A DNA stretch of 64,000 nucleotides from Microcebus murinus (taxonomy: Eukaryota; Chordata; Mammalia; Primates; Cheirogaleidae): contig NC_134136.1 of NCBI RefSeq assembly GCF_040939455.1, positions 101,730,014 to 101,794,013 of the forward strand, in the 5' to 3' direction. The notes beneath the pieces are model-generated. The model worked only from the letters and a program-made list of their open reading frames with translations, searched no databases and was not told where the DNA came from. The translations under genes were made by a program, and so were the position numbers. Of the stretch, positions 23,161 to 37,300 are shown in pieces. Position 1 is the first letter of the stretch. Each line of letters opens with the position of its first letter.

Positions 23161-23950
23161 CTCAAGAAGAGGTTTATCTGCCCACAAGGACACAAGACTG
23201 GTACCTCCATGTAGCTGGAAACTTCAGACTCATCTTGCTAATAAGCACAGGATTTGGCTCGCAGCTCTTCTGGGTTCTAATGTGAGCTTTGTCTCCGATT
23301 GGCACTGAGGCCTCTAGAAGGTCATTTTATTCTAATTTTTGTTTTTTTTGTTTTTTGGTTTTTTTTTAGTAGACCAGATGTAACTTCTTCATGCAGTGAA
23401 GCTGAAATGAGACAACAAAATAAAGACTTATTACAAATTCTGGAACTCAACAAATTTACCTGTCACTTTTAGTTATAGTAAGCAAAGGTCAGACACAGTG
23501 TAAAGTGTTCAGAGGAGAGAGGGTGGCCTAGAGCAGTGGTTTACAAAATGTCATCCTCAAGCAGCAACAGTGCTACAGCTTGGCTCAGCATAGAAATGCG
23601 ATTTCTCAGGAGCCCACATAGCACCGGACCTGTAAGGCTCAGGTACCCAAGAATTCTATCCTTAAAGAGGACAAAAGTAACTGAATGTTTTCATAGTTCT
23701 CATGAGAAACAAGTAGGGCGGGCTTCTCACTGGCATACTCATACCTTTCCTCACCGTGGAACTGTGGTTCCCTTAGGGCATTCCCTGAGCAATGCCACCT
23801 GTGTACTTAATAGAGATGTAAATTCTCAGTCCTACCTATCCACACCAACAAATACTGAATTTAATTTGTAGCAGGGACAACAGTGTGGATTTAACAAGTC
23901 CTCCATGGTAGCCAATGCCTGCCAAAATGTGAGAATTAATACACTGCTCC

Positions 23951-24278
23951 ACGGCCGGGCGTGGTGGCTCATGCCTGTAATGCTAGCACTCTGGGAGGCT
24001 GAGGCGGGAAGATTGCAGGAGTTCCAACCAGCCTGAGCAATAGCAAGACTCCATCTCTACTAAAAATAGAAAAATTAGCTAGTCAGCTACAAATAAAAAC
24101 AAAAAGCATTAGCCGGGCATGGTGGCCAGCATCTGTAGTCCCACCTACTTGGGAGGCTGACGCAGGAGGATTGCTTGAGCCCAGGAGTTTGATCTTGCTA
24201 TGAGCTATGCTGACACCATGGGATTCTACCCCAGGGTTACTGAGCACGATGATATCTCCAAAAAAAAAAAAAGCAAAC
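23951..24278 (+). mobile_element. Alu, lemur type, full length
   Basis: Starts GGCCGGGCGTGGTGGCTCA after a 10-bp target duplication, ACACTGCTCC (23,941-23,950 and 24,279-24,288). It has the long strepsirrhine middle linker before the second GCCGGGCATGGTGG and ends in a 13-base A run. It is only in array copy 5. Confidence 0.92.
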
Positions 24279-25152
24279 ACACTGCTCCTCAATATATCCT
24301 TGAAAATGGAATTTCTACCAGCTAATTTAAAAACAATTGAATCAAGGTTTATAGTTAAAGATTATCATTAAATTTAGGGAAGATGACACATAGACAATAG
24401 CTACCTTAGCAAGTCCAGTGTACTTTATGTTTGAGAAACACTGTTCCAGGTCTAGCTTGCCCAACTTTACTAAATGCAGTGGGAAAAGATCTTGTCATCT
24501 CAGAAGTCTCTGGAAAAAACCTCCCACAGACCTAACATGGGTTATATGTCACTCCAAGTACAAGTACTTCCCCCCAAAGGAGAGGATTGATTGATAGAAC
24601 TCTGGCATTTTCACCCCTGGCATGTCTGTGATTGTTACTTCCAGGTAAAATAATTTTAATAAAACTTGGGATGAGACTTTCTAAAAAGTGGAATAGGAAA
24701 TTTGGGAATCAGAGAGTGTAGAGCAAACACACATTCCATTAATTGTTTGGGAAAAAATTTATTGCCATGTTCTGTTAATATCATCAAGTTTGGGAGTTTT
24801 TGGTTTCTAATTTCAGGGATTATCATGGCTGCAGTCATCTTTGTTTCTCACTGGTGAAGTAGAATCCCAAATTTATTTTCTACAGAATTTGCTTTTATTT
24901 TATCTGGAATATAAGAATGCATAGGACTTGTACATTTTCTAATTTCTCAAATATTCTGGTTTCAGCAACTTTAAAATGTATATACGTGCTTACTCTATAC
25001 TCTCATGTAATTTTTTTATATATGCAGAATAGGAAATTATTTTCTCATTTGAGTTTACAACAATAATAACATCACACCAGCGATTTAAATACTTTTTCAG
25101 TATTCAAGTCACTTTTACCAGACAAATTAACAAATATGAGAAAATAGTCAAA

Positions 25153-25270
25153 GATGCCAGGCATCAGTGTTTGCCTAGAGACCCAGCTACTGTGGAGGTT
25201 GAGGCAGGATCATCGCTTGAACCTAGAAGTTTGAGGCCAGCTGGGCAAAATAGCTAGACTTCATGTTTAA
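25153..25270 (+). mobile_element. Alu-monomer-like fragment
   Basis: Contains CCAGCTACTGTGGAGGTTG, GCTTGAACCTAGAAGTTTGA and GCCAGCTGGGCAAAATAGC, followed by an A/T-rich tail. This is a degenerate FLAM or half-Alu. Confidence 0.6.
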
Positions 25271-26069
25271 ATTTAAAAATAAATACATGCAAAAATAAAA
25301 TAAAATTTTAAAAAAGAAAAGAAACAAAGATAAGTTTACCATACAGGTAAATAATTTTAAGTACATATATTTGGTAGCAATACCAGGCAACCAGTAGTTG
25401 TTAAAATTAATACAGATAGTTTATATAATGCCTACATTAAAAAAATAATAAATACTTCTAGCAACATTTTTCATAACAAAAATATTTAAGAAAATATATA
25501 GGATAAAAGGTCATATACCTAGAAATAGAACTATGATTTGTGCAGGACATGGTTCTAATTCAGCAGGCCAGGGTTGTTGAAAACCTGCACCATTCCAAGG
25601 TTGAGAACCGGCCCTTGGACAGCTCCTGACAGGTAACCTCTGAGCTCATGGAATATCATGTGTGATCAGAAAGTCTTTGAGTACCTAAGGCTTTAGCCAT
25701 GCCAGATAATTTGTGCTAACAATGAGATTTATGGTGAAAGTCTACCTATGGATGACTGTGGTTATGGTCAAAAATGCGTCCTTAACTTTTAGATGAACTG
25801 GACAGACAGAAGCTAATGTTAGTCATGTGGATATTCCCTGCTTACATGAACAAGAACTGGGTAGCTTACCTGGTTGGGAGCACTTTCCACATGTGGCCAT
25901 ACATCTAGCTGGGAGGATTAAGCTCAGTGCGTGGGACTCTACTGGAAGAAAATGGCTGGAAGCTTGAGCCTGGTTTCTCCAGCACTTCTCCCTATGCTCC
26001 TTTTCCACTGGCTGATTCTCATCTGTGTTCTCATACAGTAATACACTGTAAGCATCAGTGCAAATACCT

Positions 26070-29000
26070 GTCTGGGATCTGCTGAGATCTTCCAAGGAAT
26101 CACTAAACCTGAGGCTGGTCTTCAGGTACCCCAACAGGCCCATGAAAAAATGGTGTGCTATGTGAACACACTGCTTGACCTAACTCTAATAACATGGGAG
26201 GTCTAAGCGTGTGGAGAAATTCTTACTTTAACTCCCTGAGTGTCACCTTGCATTCTAAAATAAATGTGCTATGGTAGCTTTGAGTCCAGGATCTTTCTAC
26301 AACCTGCCACCGTATTTTCAGAGAATAAAGTTTTCGTTTTCACAGAGCAGGGCAGTAGCAAGGAACTTTCTAGAACAAAGGGGGCAGCAGGTCTAGAAGA
26401 TATATTTTAACTATACCAAGGGTGTCTGGATTTCCAATTTTAGAAATATAGTTTTATACTTCAAGGAAGCCAGTGTTAGTAAAGTATTTAAGGAGCTGTC
26501 ATTCTTTCTAACACCATTACACCTGGATTGCAGCAAGAGGACAGCAATCCTTCTTCCACAGGAGTTTAGCAAAAATACCTGCCATGATGGCAATTGTCTC
26601 AGAATAGTCTTTCCTTCTTTTAAAACCTAAACTGCTTTTTATTGCTCATTTGAGTGATGTGCCAATGCCAGCAGAACCAGCGTGTGCCCCGTGCCTCAGC
26701 AAGATCATCCAGCACCTCACTTTAGAACATGCGGGTTCTTGGAATTTGACGTTTTGGCCTTTGCAGTCTGTGGCCAAACTCTCACATGAGAGAAAACGTT
26801 GGTTTCAACATCCAGGGCTGTGCAAGTTTTCAGGGATATGTCTTGCCTACAGCACCCTCACACACATTTTAATAAAGGCACTATGAGTGCATGTTCCATC
26901 CTCCCTGAGAGCTGAGGAAACAGGCCTGAAAGAACCACACAGCAGCAGTGGCTGCATACTGCTATGGGCTCCAATTCATTGTCAAGAAGAGGTTCACCTG
27001 CCCACAAGGACATGGCACTGGCACCTCCATTTGGCTTGAGACCTCCTACTCATCCTATTTAAGCACACAGGGTTTGGAGTCCGGCTTGTCTGGGTTCCAA
27101 TCTGAGCTCTGTCTGCAATGGGCTATGAGGCTTCTGGAAAGTTATTTTATTCTGCTCATCATTTTCTTAATTTGTAGATGAGAACTATTTCAATAACTTC
27201 CCTTGAAGTGAAGCTGAAATGAGAGGAAAAATAGAAAGCATTAGTACAAATCCTGGAACTGCGCATAAACATTTCTCATTGCTAATTATATTCATCAAAG
27301 ATGAGACAGTCTAAAATGTCAAGGTTGAGACTTAGTCTAAATTGTTCAAAATAAGAGAGTGGGCTAGATCAGTATTTCCCAAAATATCATCCCCTAGCAG
27401 GAACAGTGCCACAGCCTGGGATCATCCAGAAAAACAACATGTGATGACCCACACACAGCAACCTGTAAGGGCTCAGAGACCTTATAAATCTATTCTCAGA
27501 AAAAGATAAAACTAAAGTAAAACTTTTCATGGTACTTTCTCTTCACAACAATAGCAGCCTTCTCACTGGAATATTTAGACATTTCCTCACAGTAGAGCTC
27601 TAGTTCTTGTAGGTTGGTCCCTGATCAGCATCACCTATGTACTTATTAGAGTTGCAAAAGCTCAGCCCAATTCATCTGGACTCACCTCATCAGCAACTCT
27701 GAGGATGGAGTCAGACCATTCTATCTGGATTTAACAGGCACTTCCCAGATCCCAATGCCTGCCAAGTGTGAGGACGATAATCATTTCTCCATTGGTTTAG
27801 AATACATCCTCAAAAATGAAAACCTCAGCAGAATTTTAAAAACAATGAAACAAGGTTTTACAGTCAAAAATTCATAATAATTTCAGGAGAAGTGTCACCT
27901 GGACAGCATATGCATTCAACTTCAGTGACTCTAATGTGCAGTACGTTTGCGAAACACTGCTCTATGCCCACCTTGACCAAGGTACCAAATGCACTGGAAA
28001 GAATCTGTGTTTTCATACAGAGAATTGACTGGTGGAATTCAGGCACTCTCAGCACTGGCATATGAGAAGTGTGGTCAGCTCCCAGTAGTTCACTTCAAAT
28101 GAAAGTTTGAGTGAGAATGTTCTAAAAGGAGAATAGGAAATTTGGAAATTGGACATTGTGAAGAGTAACCAAAATACATTTACTGATTAAAAATTTGGGA
28201 AGAATTATTATTGCCATGTTTTTTGTTAGTATTTTCTATTTTGGCTGTTTTCTGTTTATATTGTCAGATAATGTCAAGAATGTATTAATCATTTTTTCTC
28301 ATTTGAGATGAAAATAATAAATTCATTTTTTAGGATGATTACTTTTTTTTGTTCTGAATTATAGCTAAAGACTTACATTAAGACTTGTTATAGTTTCAAT
28401 GTCTTACATATGCTTGTCTTGATAATGTTTTAATTCATACAAATGCTTGTTGTGTTTACTTGCATGTAAAATTTTTATATACGCCAAGGCCTTCACTATT
28501 TTCTCACTTAAGTTTGAAATGACAAAACTATAGACCCCTCACAATTTAAAAGATTTCACAGAAATTATATTCAATTTATGTAGACAAATTAGGAATTAAC
28601 GCATAGCTATATCAGAAAGTAATCAAAGATAATTATTCCAATAGTTACCCATTTCCAAACTGCATTGGAAAAACTTATAACTTGACAGGTTATGGATACT
28701 CAAGCCTTGTACCCTTCAAAGGTTGTAAGTTTGCCCTCCACCAGCTTCTAGTAAGTAACCCCTCAGCTCTTGATAAATCTATTTCATTAGAACATGTTTG
28801 TAAATCTTAGAATTTGGTCACAACAGAAGGTTCATGCTAACAATGAGATTTATGGTGATATCTGGTCTTGAATGACTGGGCCTATATATAGGCTATGTCT
28901 GGATGGGCTGGAGAGTAAGAAGTTAAAGCCAGTCATGTGGATGTTCCATGCTTACATGACCAAGTCTTCAGAGAGCTTACCTGGTTGGCGACACTTTGCA

Positions 29001-29184
29001 CATCTGGTCACACAGCTGGCTGGGAGAATTAAGCACAGGGCATGTAATTCCCCTGGAAAAGGACAGCTCGAAGCTTGAGCCTGGTTTCTTCTCCTGGACT
29101 CCTTCCTGTGTTCCGTTTCAAATGGCTGATTTTCCTCTGTGTTCTTATACTGTAATATACTGTAAGTGTCAGCACAGAGGTCTT
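26070..29184. repeat. Tandem array, copy 6
   Basis: This is the sixth copy, with its landmark at 26,819. At about 3.1 kb it is the cleanest copy: I see no later insertion in it, so it is a good reference for the unit's length and layout. Like the other internal copies it lacks the 1.6-kb MER5A-bearing block present in copies 1 and 8. Confidence 0.85.
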
Positions 29185-30939
29185 TCTAAATACTATTGAG
29201 ACCTTCTAAGGAATTGCCACACCTGAGGCTGGCCTTGAGGTACCTCAACAGGGCTATGAATAAATTGTGTGCCATGTGGACAAACTGTTCACCTAACTTT
29301 TATAACATGGGAATTACGAAATATGTGTGCAGTTCTCACTTCAACTCCCTGAGAGTCTTCTTGCATCCTGACTTAAATTGGCTGTGGCATACTTGAGAGC
29401 CCATGCTCTTTCTAAAACATGCCATTCTATTACCAGAGGACAAAACTTTTGTTTCTACACAGCAGTGCAGTAGCAAGAAATTTGGCTTTGGAACAAAGAG
29501 ATATTTCGACTATACTAAAGGAATGTGAATTCCCAACTTTTAATAAATACAGTTGTATTTATCAAGGAAGCCATTATGAACAGTACCATTTCAGCAGGCC
29601 TTGAGTGGGGGAAAGGTTCTAAGCTCCTTTCACCTGGTTGGAGGCAAAGGGACAGCATTCTTTCTACTTCTTGTAAGAGTTTGCAGAAACTACCTGCCAT
29701 AACAGCAACTCTCTCAAAATAGTCTTTCCTCCATTTACAACCTCAATTCTTCCATAATGTTAAGGTGAGTGATATGACAACACCTGAAGAACCAATTTGG
29801 GCCCAGTGCCTCAGCAAGATCATCCAGCATCTCATTTTTGAAAAAGGGGTTCTGGACATTTGAGGGTTTGGCCTTTGCAGTCTCTGGCTGAACTGTTGTG
29901 TGACAGAAAATGTTGCTATCAACATCCAGGGCCATGCAGGTTTTCAGCCATATGTCTCACTCACAGCACCCTGACAACATCTTAACTAAAGGCACAATGG
30001 GAGCCTGTTCCACCTCCCTGAGAGGTGAGGAAACAGGCCTGTTGCCTTCAACATCCAGGGCCATGAAGATTTTCAGCAATATGTGTGACTCACAGCACCC
30101 TTAGGACACGTTATTTAAAGGCAAGATGGGTACATGTTCCACCTCCCTGAGAGCTCGTGTGACAGGCATGAGAAGACCTCACAGCAGCAGTGGCTGCATA
30201 CTGTGGTAGCCTCAGTTTCACCCTCAAGAAGAGGATCATCTGCCCACAAAGACATGGGGCTGACACTTCAATTTGGCTTAAACCTTCCAAGTCATCCTGT
30301 TAAGAGAACATCATTTGAAATCTGACTCTTCTGGGTTCCAATCTGAGCTCTGTCTCCCAGTGTCCCTGAGGCTTGCAGAAATTTATTTTATTCTGATCGT
30401 CATTTTCTTATTTCATAGAAGAGACATATTTTCGTAACTTCCCCCTGCAATGAAGCTGAAATCAGATGACAAATATGCAGCCTTAGTACAACTGCTTCTA
30501 CTCAGCATAGTTAGTTCTAATTGTTAGTTATAGTAAGCAAAGGTCTGATTCAGTCTAACATGCTCAAAGGACAGAAGGCTAGAGCCATTTCAGAAATGTC
30601 ATTCCCAAGTCACTGCAGTGATATTGCCTGTGATCTGCATAGGAATGTAACTTTTCGGGTGCCCGCCCACCCACAGAAACTATTAATAGTAATGTCTTGG
30701 TTACCTGAAAATCTATCTCTCAAGAAAAACAAAACTAATTTGATACCTTTCATGGTTCTCAATTGTCAGACTATAATCAGGTTCTCCCTGGTATATTCAG
30801 ATCTTTCCTTACAATAAAGCAGTGGTTCCCTGAGTGTGTTCTCCTGGATTCCTCCCTATGCCCCTTCTTCCTTTGTTGATTTTCATCTGTACTGTTGCAT
30901 TGTAACATACTGTAAGTGTGATTATAATGACTTTTCTGA
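29185..30939. repeat. Tandem array, copy 7 (shortened, with an internal direct duplication)
   Basis: This is the seventh copy, with its landmark at 29,931. A direct duplication of about 130 bp repeats the core (29,908-30,036 against 30,040-30,168). At about 30,830 the sequence jumps from the GTGGTTCCCTGAG segment to a TCTCCTGGATTCCTCCCTA segment that normally lies about 1.3 kb further on, so the AT-rich right half is deleted. Confidence 0.8.
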
Positions 30940-32449
30940 GTTCTCTGAGTCCTCCTAAGAAATCACCAATTCTGTGATGATCTTGGGACCCTGATAAGCC
31001 AATGAACAAATGATTTCTGAAGTTTAGCTGTTTTACCCAATTCAAGTAACATGGGAATTACTAACTGTGTGTGTAGCAGGCCTCACTCCAACTCCTCATG
31101 CGGTCACCTTGAATCCAGAACAAAAATCTGCTGAAGTATTCTTGACCCCATGCTCCTGCTTCAACATGCCATTCTCATCTAGAAGAATACCAATAGAATT
31201 TTCATAGATCAGGACAGCAGCAAAGAATCAGCCTTCTGCAAGAAAGCAGAGAAGCAGAGTTAGAAAGGATATTTCTACTATAGGTACAGAGTTAAGATCT
31301 CATACTTTTAAAAAAAAAAACTGAAGTTTATATAATATCAAGAAAGTCAATATCATTTAATCAATTGGGTATTTGAATATGGTCTCTTTCTGATCAGCTC
31401 GGTTTGTGCCACCCCAGTGAAGATCCAGATGGGCTTACCTCCACTTAAACCTCATGAATTGAGATTTCAGGAAGGGCCATTCCCCAGAGGAAACTGGAAT
31501 ATATTTTCCAACAAAATGGAAATGATTCCAAACAGCTAAAGCTAGTATTGTCCAACAGACTCATTCTTTAGGTCGACTTACTGAAAGTCACTGTGCTGAA
31601 ATTTAATTTTCCAAATGAGTAATTCACTGTATGGCCAATTTGCCAAATTATCAAGGTCCCTAACAGCCACTGACCAAATATAAAGACACACCAAAAATGT
31701 GTATAATAACTGTGTTTATGTCCAATTATTGTCCCAAGATAAAAAACATTTTCCTCAATATTAAATATATTCATTAAAACATATTTCACCAGTACACAAA
31801 TTTCTGCATTTTATATATAAATGAATATTTTTAACTTCTTCTTTTACAAATCCTATTTGCTACTATTTTTCTGTTTTTTTAAATCCCTTATTATTCAAAT
31901 ACAGTATTTTGAATTTAACCAATTTCCTTTCAACTCATGATGTGAAATCTCACATGCGTAATTAATATACATTGGCTTTGGGGAACTAACAATATGAATC
32001 AGAAGACTTATCCTTAGCACACAGATTCCCTTCTATTTGGCAAACTTTGAATCTTTCTTCAAACGTTACTGGCTAATTAATACATTTCCATCACTTTTTC
32101 TTAATAAACAAAATTTTAGCATTTCTGTAATGACTAGATAGATGTAATTCATTATGAAATATTTACATATTTTTATTATATGATCAATTGATTAACTTAA
32201 TTGCAATTTTAGCCTAAAGTATATATATAATTTTAGTTAAATTAAATTTAAAATTATGCTTCCCTTTGAATGCTTTGACGTGAAATTTAATTATTTTATT
32301 TAAATTTTTAAAAATCTGTGATATGCCTGCCATTCTGGCATTCCTGGCACTATAGATACAGACCACATCACAAGGAGTCTCTAAGTTCTCAATTTATACG
32401 TGTTGGTTTATTATTAGTCTCTCTACAATGCCTTAGATACTCACTCAGT

Positions 32450-32640
32450 AGTTCTCAGAGTGTGGACTCCAGACCAACAGCATCAATATCATTTATGCAT
32501 TTGTTGGAAATGCAAAATCCTAGGCCCCACCAAATAAAGATTAAATCAGTAATTCTGGAGGGTTGAGAAGGGGTCTAGCAATCTGTGATCCAACAAGCCT
32601 TGGAGGTGATTATGCCGCATGCTAATATATGAGAATCAAA
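32450..32640 (+). mobile_element. MER5A-like hAT element, duplicated partner of 1,560-1,745
   Basis: The text and flanks are the same as at 1,560-1,745 (GTAGTTCTCAGAGTGTGG through GGAGGTGATTATGCCGCATG). It is part of the long array unit. Internal array copies lack it because the whole block is deleted there. Confidence 0.75.
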
Positions 32641-33870
32641 CAAATTCCATAAGAGAAAACACTTACTGTGCTGTTTTGACACAAGAGGATTCTCTCTTGA
32701 CCCCTGAAGTTTTGGAGCCTATAGAACAGCCAATATCACTTGGTCTCATCATTCTATGAGCCTTGAGTGAGCATGCAGAAATCATCACATGTGGGACTTC
32801 CTTCGGTTCTCTCTAGGTCTGTGATCTTCTAGTTGCTCTCAGAGAAAAATTTTAATGATGGATTATCCCCAGTGCTAACTTGGATCCCAACTTTGAAGCA
32901 GGGATCTTTGGACTAGTGGAGTTTTTCAGAGAACCTCTTTTCTTTTAGAGGTTTGAAGACCACTCACTGTATCTGCTAGTTTACTGTCGAGCTAGCCTTA
33001 ATGGAAGCAAGCTTTCTAAGCTCCCTGAACGTGGCTTGAGGCAAGGGAAAAAATCTTTTTCCTTCTACCATGAGTTTGTAGAAAATGCCTGCCATGATGG
33101 CAACTCTCTCAAAATAGTCTTTCCTCCTTTTACCTCTTGAATTCTTTTATGTCATTTAGGTAAATGATGTACCAATGCCTGCAGAAATAGGTATGGAAAA
33201 GTTCCTTTGTAAGATCATCCAGCACCACACTTTAAAATATGAGGGTTCTTGACATTTAGCTTTTAGGCTTTTGGAATCTTTGCCTGAACTATCATATGAG
33301 AGACAATGTTGCTCTCAACATCCAGTTCAATACAGGCTTTCAGGGATATGTCAGTGAGGACAGCAGTCTCATTAACAACACCTTTAATTAAAGACAATAT
33401 GGATGCACATTTCATCTTCTCTGAGAGGTGAGAAAGACGGGCCTGAAACAACCACAAAGCAGTAGTGGCTGCATACTTCTATGGCCTCAGATTCACCTTC
33501 TAAATGAAGTTCACCTCATCAGAAAAATGGGGCATGTACCTCTATCTGGTGCAAAACCTATTCCTCATCATGCTTAAGAACTCAGGTTTTGGGGCCTGGT
33601 TTTCTTGGTTCCAATCTGAACTTTTTCACTTATTCACCCCATGGGGTTAGGGAAGTTATTTAACTCTTATCCTTAGTTTTTGTATTGCTAGATGAGAGAT
33701 ATTTCAATACCTTCCCCAAGTGGTGAACCTGAAATGAGATGAAAAATATTAAATTTTAGTACAACTCCTGGTATACAAAACGAAGTAGCTCTCGTTATTA
33801 GTCATTAGTCATACTAACTAAATGTCAGACTCAGTCTAAAATCTTCAAAGGAGAGGTGGTGGGCTAGAGC

Positions 33871-34130
33871 TGCTCTGTCTCCCAGGCTGGAGTGCGTGGC
33901 ATAATTATAGGTAAAAACAGCCTCAAACACCTGCGCTCAGGCCATCTTCCCACCTCAGCCTCCTGAGTAGCTGGGACTTACAGGCACATGCCCCCACACC
34001 CAGCTAATTAAAATTTTTTTTTTTAGAAATGGGATCTCGCTAGGTTGCCCAGGCTGGCCTCAAGCTCCTAGCTTCAAGTGATCCTCCTGCCTCAGCTTCC
34101 CAAAGTGCTAGGATTATAAGTATGAGCCAC
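33871..34130 (-). mobile_element. Alu, old, minus strand
   Basis: Starts GCTCTGTCTCCCAGGCTGG and ends GATTATAAGTATGAGCCAC, without its T-run head. It interrupts the hAT-like segment of array copy 8. Confidence 0.85.
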
Positions 34131-34374
34131 TGATGTGTAGCAGTTTTTACATGGAATCTCCAGTCGGCAGCAGGGCCCTAACCTGAAAACTTCTTAGAAA
34201 TGCAAATTTTCAGGGTACTCACCAGCACAGGTATACCTGGAAGACCTCAGTAAACTGAGAATTCCATCCTTTTTCTAAAATAAAAAAAAAAAATACTTTT
34301 CATATTTTTCTCTCTTTAAAAGCAGAGCACCCTTTTCATTGGCATATTGAGTCTAACAGCTTTTTTTGGTTCCA

Positions 34375-37300
34375 TGAGTTGTATTAGGGAATCATCATAC
34401 CTGAATGTGATCTAGGGAACTCCTGACACAATGAGTAAACTATGTCTGATGTGAACACACTTTATCTAATTTAAATAACATAGGTATTACTAATTTGGTG
34501 TGGAGTAGTCTTCACTTAGATTCTCCATAGAGTCTCCTGGAACCCAGAACAAAGATCTGCTGAGGTATCCTTGGCTCCATGATCCTGCTTCAGCATGCTG
34601 TCATAATCTAGAAGAACAGAATTATAATTTTTATAGATCAGAATATTAGTAAAAATATTGACCTTCTGGAAGAAAACAAGACAGTGTATTTAGAAAAGAC
34701 ATTATGTCTCATTCTTCCATCTCAACTCTTTTATATTGCTTAGTTGAGAGGTGGACTAATGCCTACAGAAGCAGGTAAGGAACAGTTTCTCTGCAAGATC
34801 ACGCAGCACCTCACTTTAGAATATGGAGGTACTTGATGTTTATCCTTTAGGTCTCTGGAGTCTCTGGCCAAACTCTCACATGAGAGGCACAGTTGGTGTC
34901 AACATCCAGTTCGATGCAGGTTTTTCAGGGATATGTCTGACCAACAACACCCTCGCTCATAACACCTTTAATGATAAGCACAATAATTAAGTTCATTTTA
35001 CATCCTCACCAGAGTGAGAAACAGACCTGATGCCAGCACAAAGCAGTAATGCATGTTTACTGTTGTGGCCACGGATTTACTTTCTAGAAGAGGTTTACCT
35101 GCCCAATATGACACAGGGAAGGTGCCTCCATCTGGTGTGAAAATTCCTGCTCATGTTGTTTAAGAGCATAGTTTGGTGTTTTTTCTAGGTTCCAAGTTGT
35201 GTTCTGCTGTCTATTAGCCCTGTTGCCTCAGGAAAGTTTCAAATTATGATCCTCAGTTTCTTTACTCTTAGACAGAAGGTATTTCAATGCCTTTTCCATG
35301 CAGTGAATCTGAAATGATATGATAAATAAAAAGGGTTCCTATAGCTCCTGGGATACAACATAGTAGCTTTCATCATTGGTCACAGTTATCAAATGTCAGA
35401 CTCAGTCTAATATGTTCCATGGACAGAAGGTAGACCAGAGCAGTAGTTCTCAAAATATGATACCCATATAGCAACAGGGACATAAACTGGAAACTTCTAA
35501 GAAATGCAAATTCTTATGGGGCTTGTCTACTCAGGTCTATCTGGAAGGATTCAGTTATCTTAGATTTCTATCATTTAAAAAAACAAACAAACCTTGTTTC
35601 TTTACCTTCTGAAGCAGAGCACCTTTCATGTGGACATATTCAGATCCTTCCTCATTGAGTAGAGCAATGGTTCTCAAAGTTTTATTCCAGAATTAGCAAC
35701 ACCTGGGCACTAAAGAACTATAAATTCTCTACCCCGTGTCTATACTTAATGAAAAAGAAAAAAAACGGTGTGGTTGTGCCAACCCATTTGGATGTCTATA
35801 TTACCCAACATGATTTACAGGTTCAACGTAATCCCCATTAAAAAAATACTAACATCATTTCTTGCAGAGCTATTATAGAAAAAATAATTCTACACTTCGT
35901 ATGGAACTAGAGAAGAGCCCAAATAGCCAAAGCAAACTTAAGCAAAAAGAACAAACTTCAAGCTACACTTCAAGGCTTTAGTAACCAAGTAACATCGTAC
36001 TGGCACAAGAACAGAGACCTAGACCAATGGATCAGAACAGAGAACCCAGACATAAAACCATCTTCATATTGCCATCTGATCTTTGACAAAGCAGACAAAA
36101 ACATATAGTGGGGAAAAGGATCCCCATTCAATAAATGGTGCTGGGAAAATTGGATAGCCACATGTAGAAGATTGAAACAGGATCCATATCTCTCACCACT
36201 CACAAAAATTACTTCATGATGGATAAACAACTTAAACCTAAGGCATGAAACTATAAGAATTACAGAAGAAGAGGTTGGATAAACTCTTATAGATATCGGC
36301 CTAGGCAAAGAATTTATGAAAAAGACTCCAAAAGCAATCACAAAAACAAAACTAAATAAATGGGACCGGAACAAATTAAAAATCTTCTGCAGAGCCAAGG
36401 AAATAATCAACAGAGCAAATAGCCTATAGAATGAAAGAAAATATTTGCATGCTATACATCCAATAAAGGGCTAATAACCAGAATCTGCAAGGAACTCAAG
36501 CAAATCAGCAAGAAAACATCAAACAACTCGATTAAAAAGTGAGCAAAAGACATGAACAGAAGCTTTTCCAATGAAGATGAACTAATGGTCAATAAATATA
36601 TGAAAAAAATGCTCAACATCTCTAATCATCAGGAAAATGCAAATCAAAACTATAATGAAGTATCACGTAACTCCAGTGAGTATGGATTTTATCAAAAAGT
36701 CCCAAACAACAGATGTTGGCATGGATGCGGAGAGAAAGGAACACTTATGTACATCGTTGGTGGGACTGTAAACTAATACAACCTCTATGGAAAGTAGTAT
36801 GGAGATATCTCAAAGAATTAAAAGTAGAACTACCATTTGATCCAGCAATCCCACTACTGGGTATTTACCCAAAGGGAAAAAAAGAAATGTTATAAATAAG
36901 ACACTTGTACTTGAATGTTCATAGCAGCATAATTCACAATTGCAAAGATGTGGAAACAACCCAAGTGCCCATCAATACATGAATGGATTAATAAAAATGT
37001 GGTATGTGTATACCATGGAGTACTACTCAGCCATAAAAAATACGGTGAACTGATATCTTTTGTAACACCCTGGATGGAGCTGGAGATTATTCTAAGTGAA
37101 GTACCACAAAAATGGAAAAACAAACAACATATGTAGTCACTACCAAACTGGAACTAATGGATCAACACTTATGTGCAAATACAGAAGTAAAGCTTAATGG
37201 AAATCGAGCAGGCAGGAGAAGGGAGGAGGGGATGGGTAAAATCACACCTAACGGGTACAATGCACACTGTCTGGGTGATGGCCTCACTCATAACTTTGAC

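Larger units (their letters stand above)
21901..26069. repeat. Tandem array, copy 5
   Basis: This is the fifth copy, with its landmark at 22,992. It contains an Alu on the minus strand (22,240-22,537), the tRNA-Asp fragment insertion (22,925-22,985), a lemur Alu on the plus strand (23,951-24,278) and a small Alu-monomer-like piece near 25,153-25,270. The long hairpin core at 23,104-23,160 keeps 9 of 10 core pairs. Confidence 0.85.
30940..34374. repeat. Tandem array, copy 8 (long form)
   Basis: This is the eighth copy, with its landmark at 33,330. Unlike copies 2-7 it retains the block at 31,380-33,000, which aligns with the start of the window (1-2,100) including the MER5A element. It has a minus-strand Alu (33,871-34,130). 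The same kind of right-half deletion seen in copy 7 joins it to copy 9 at about 34,372. Confidence 0.82.
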
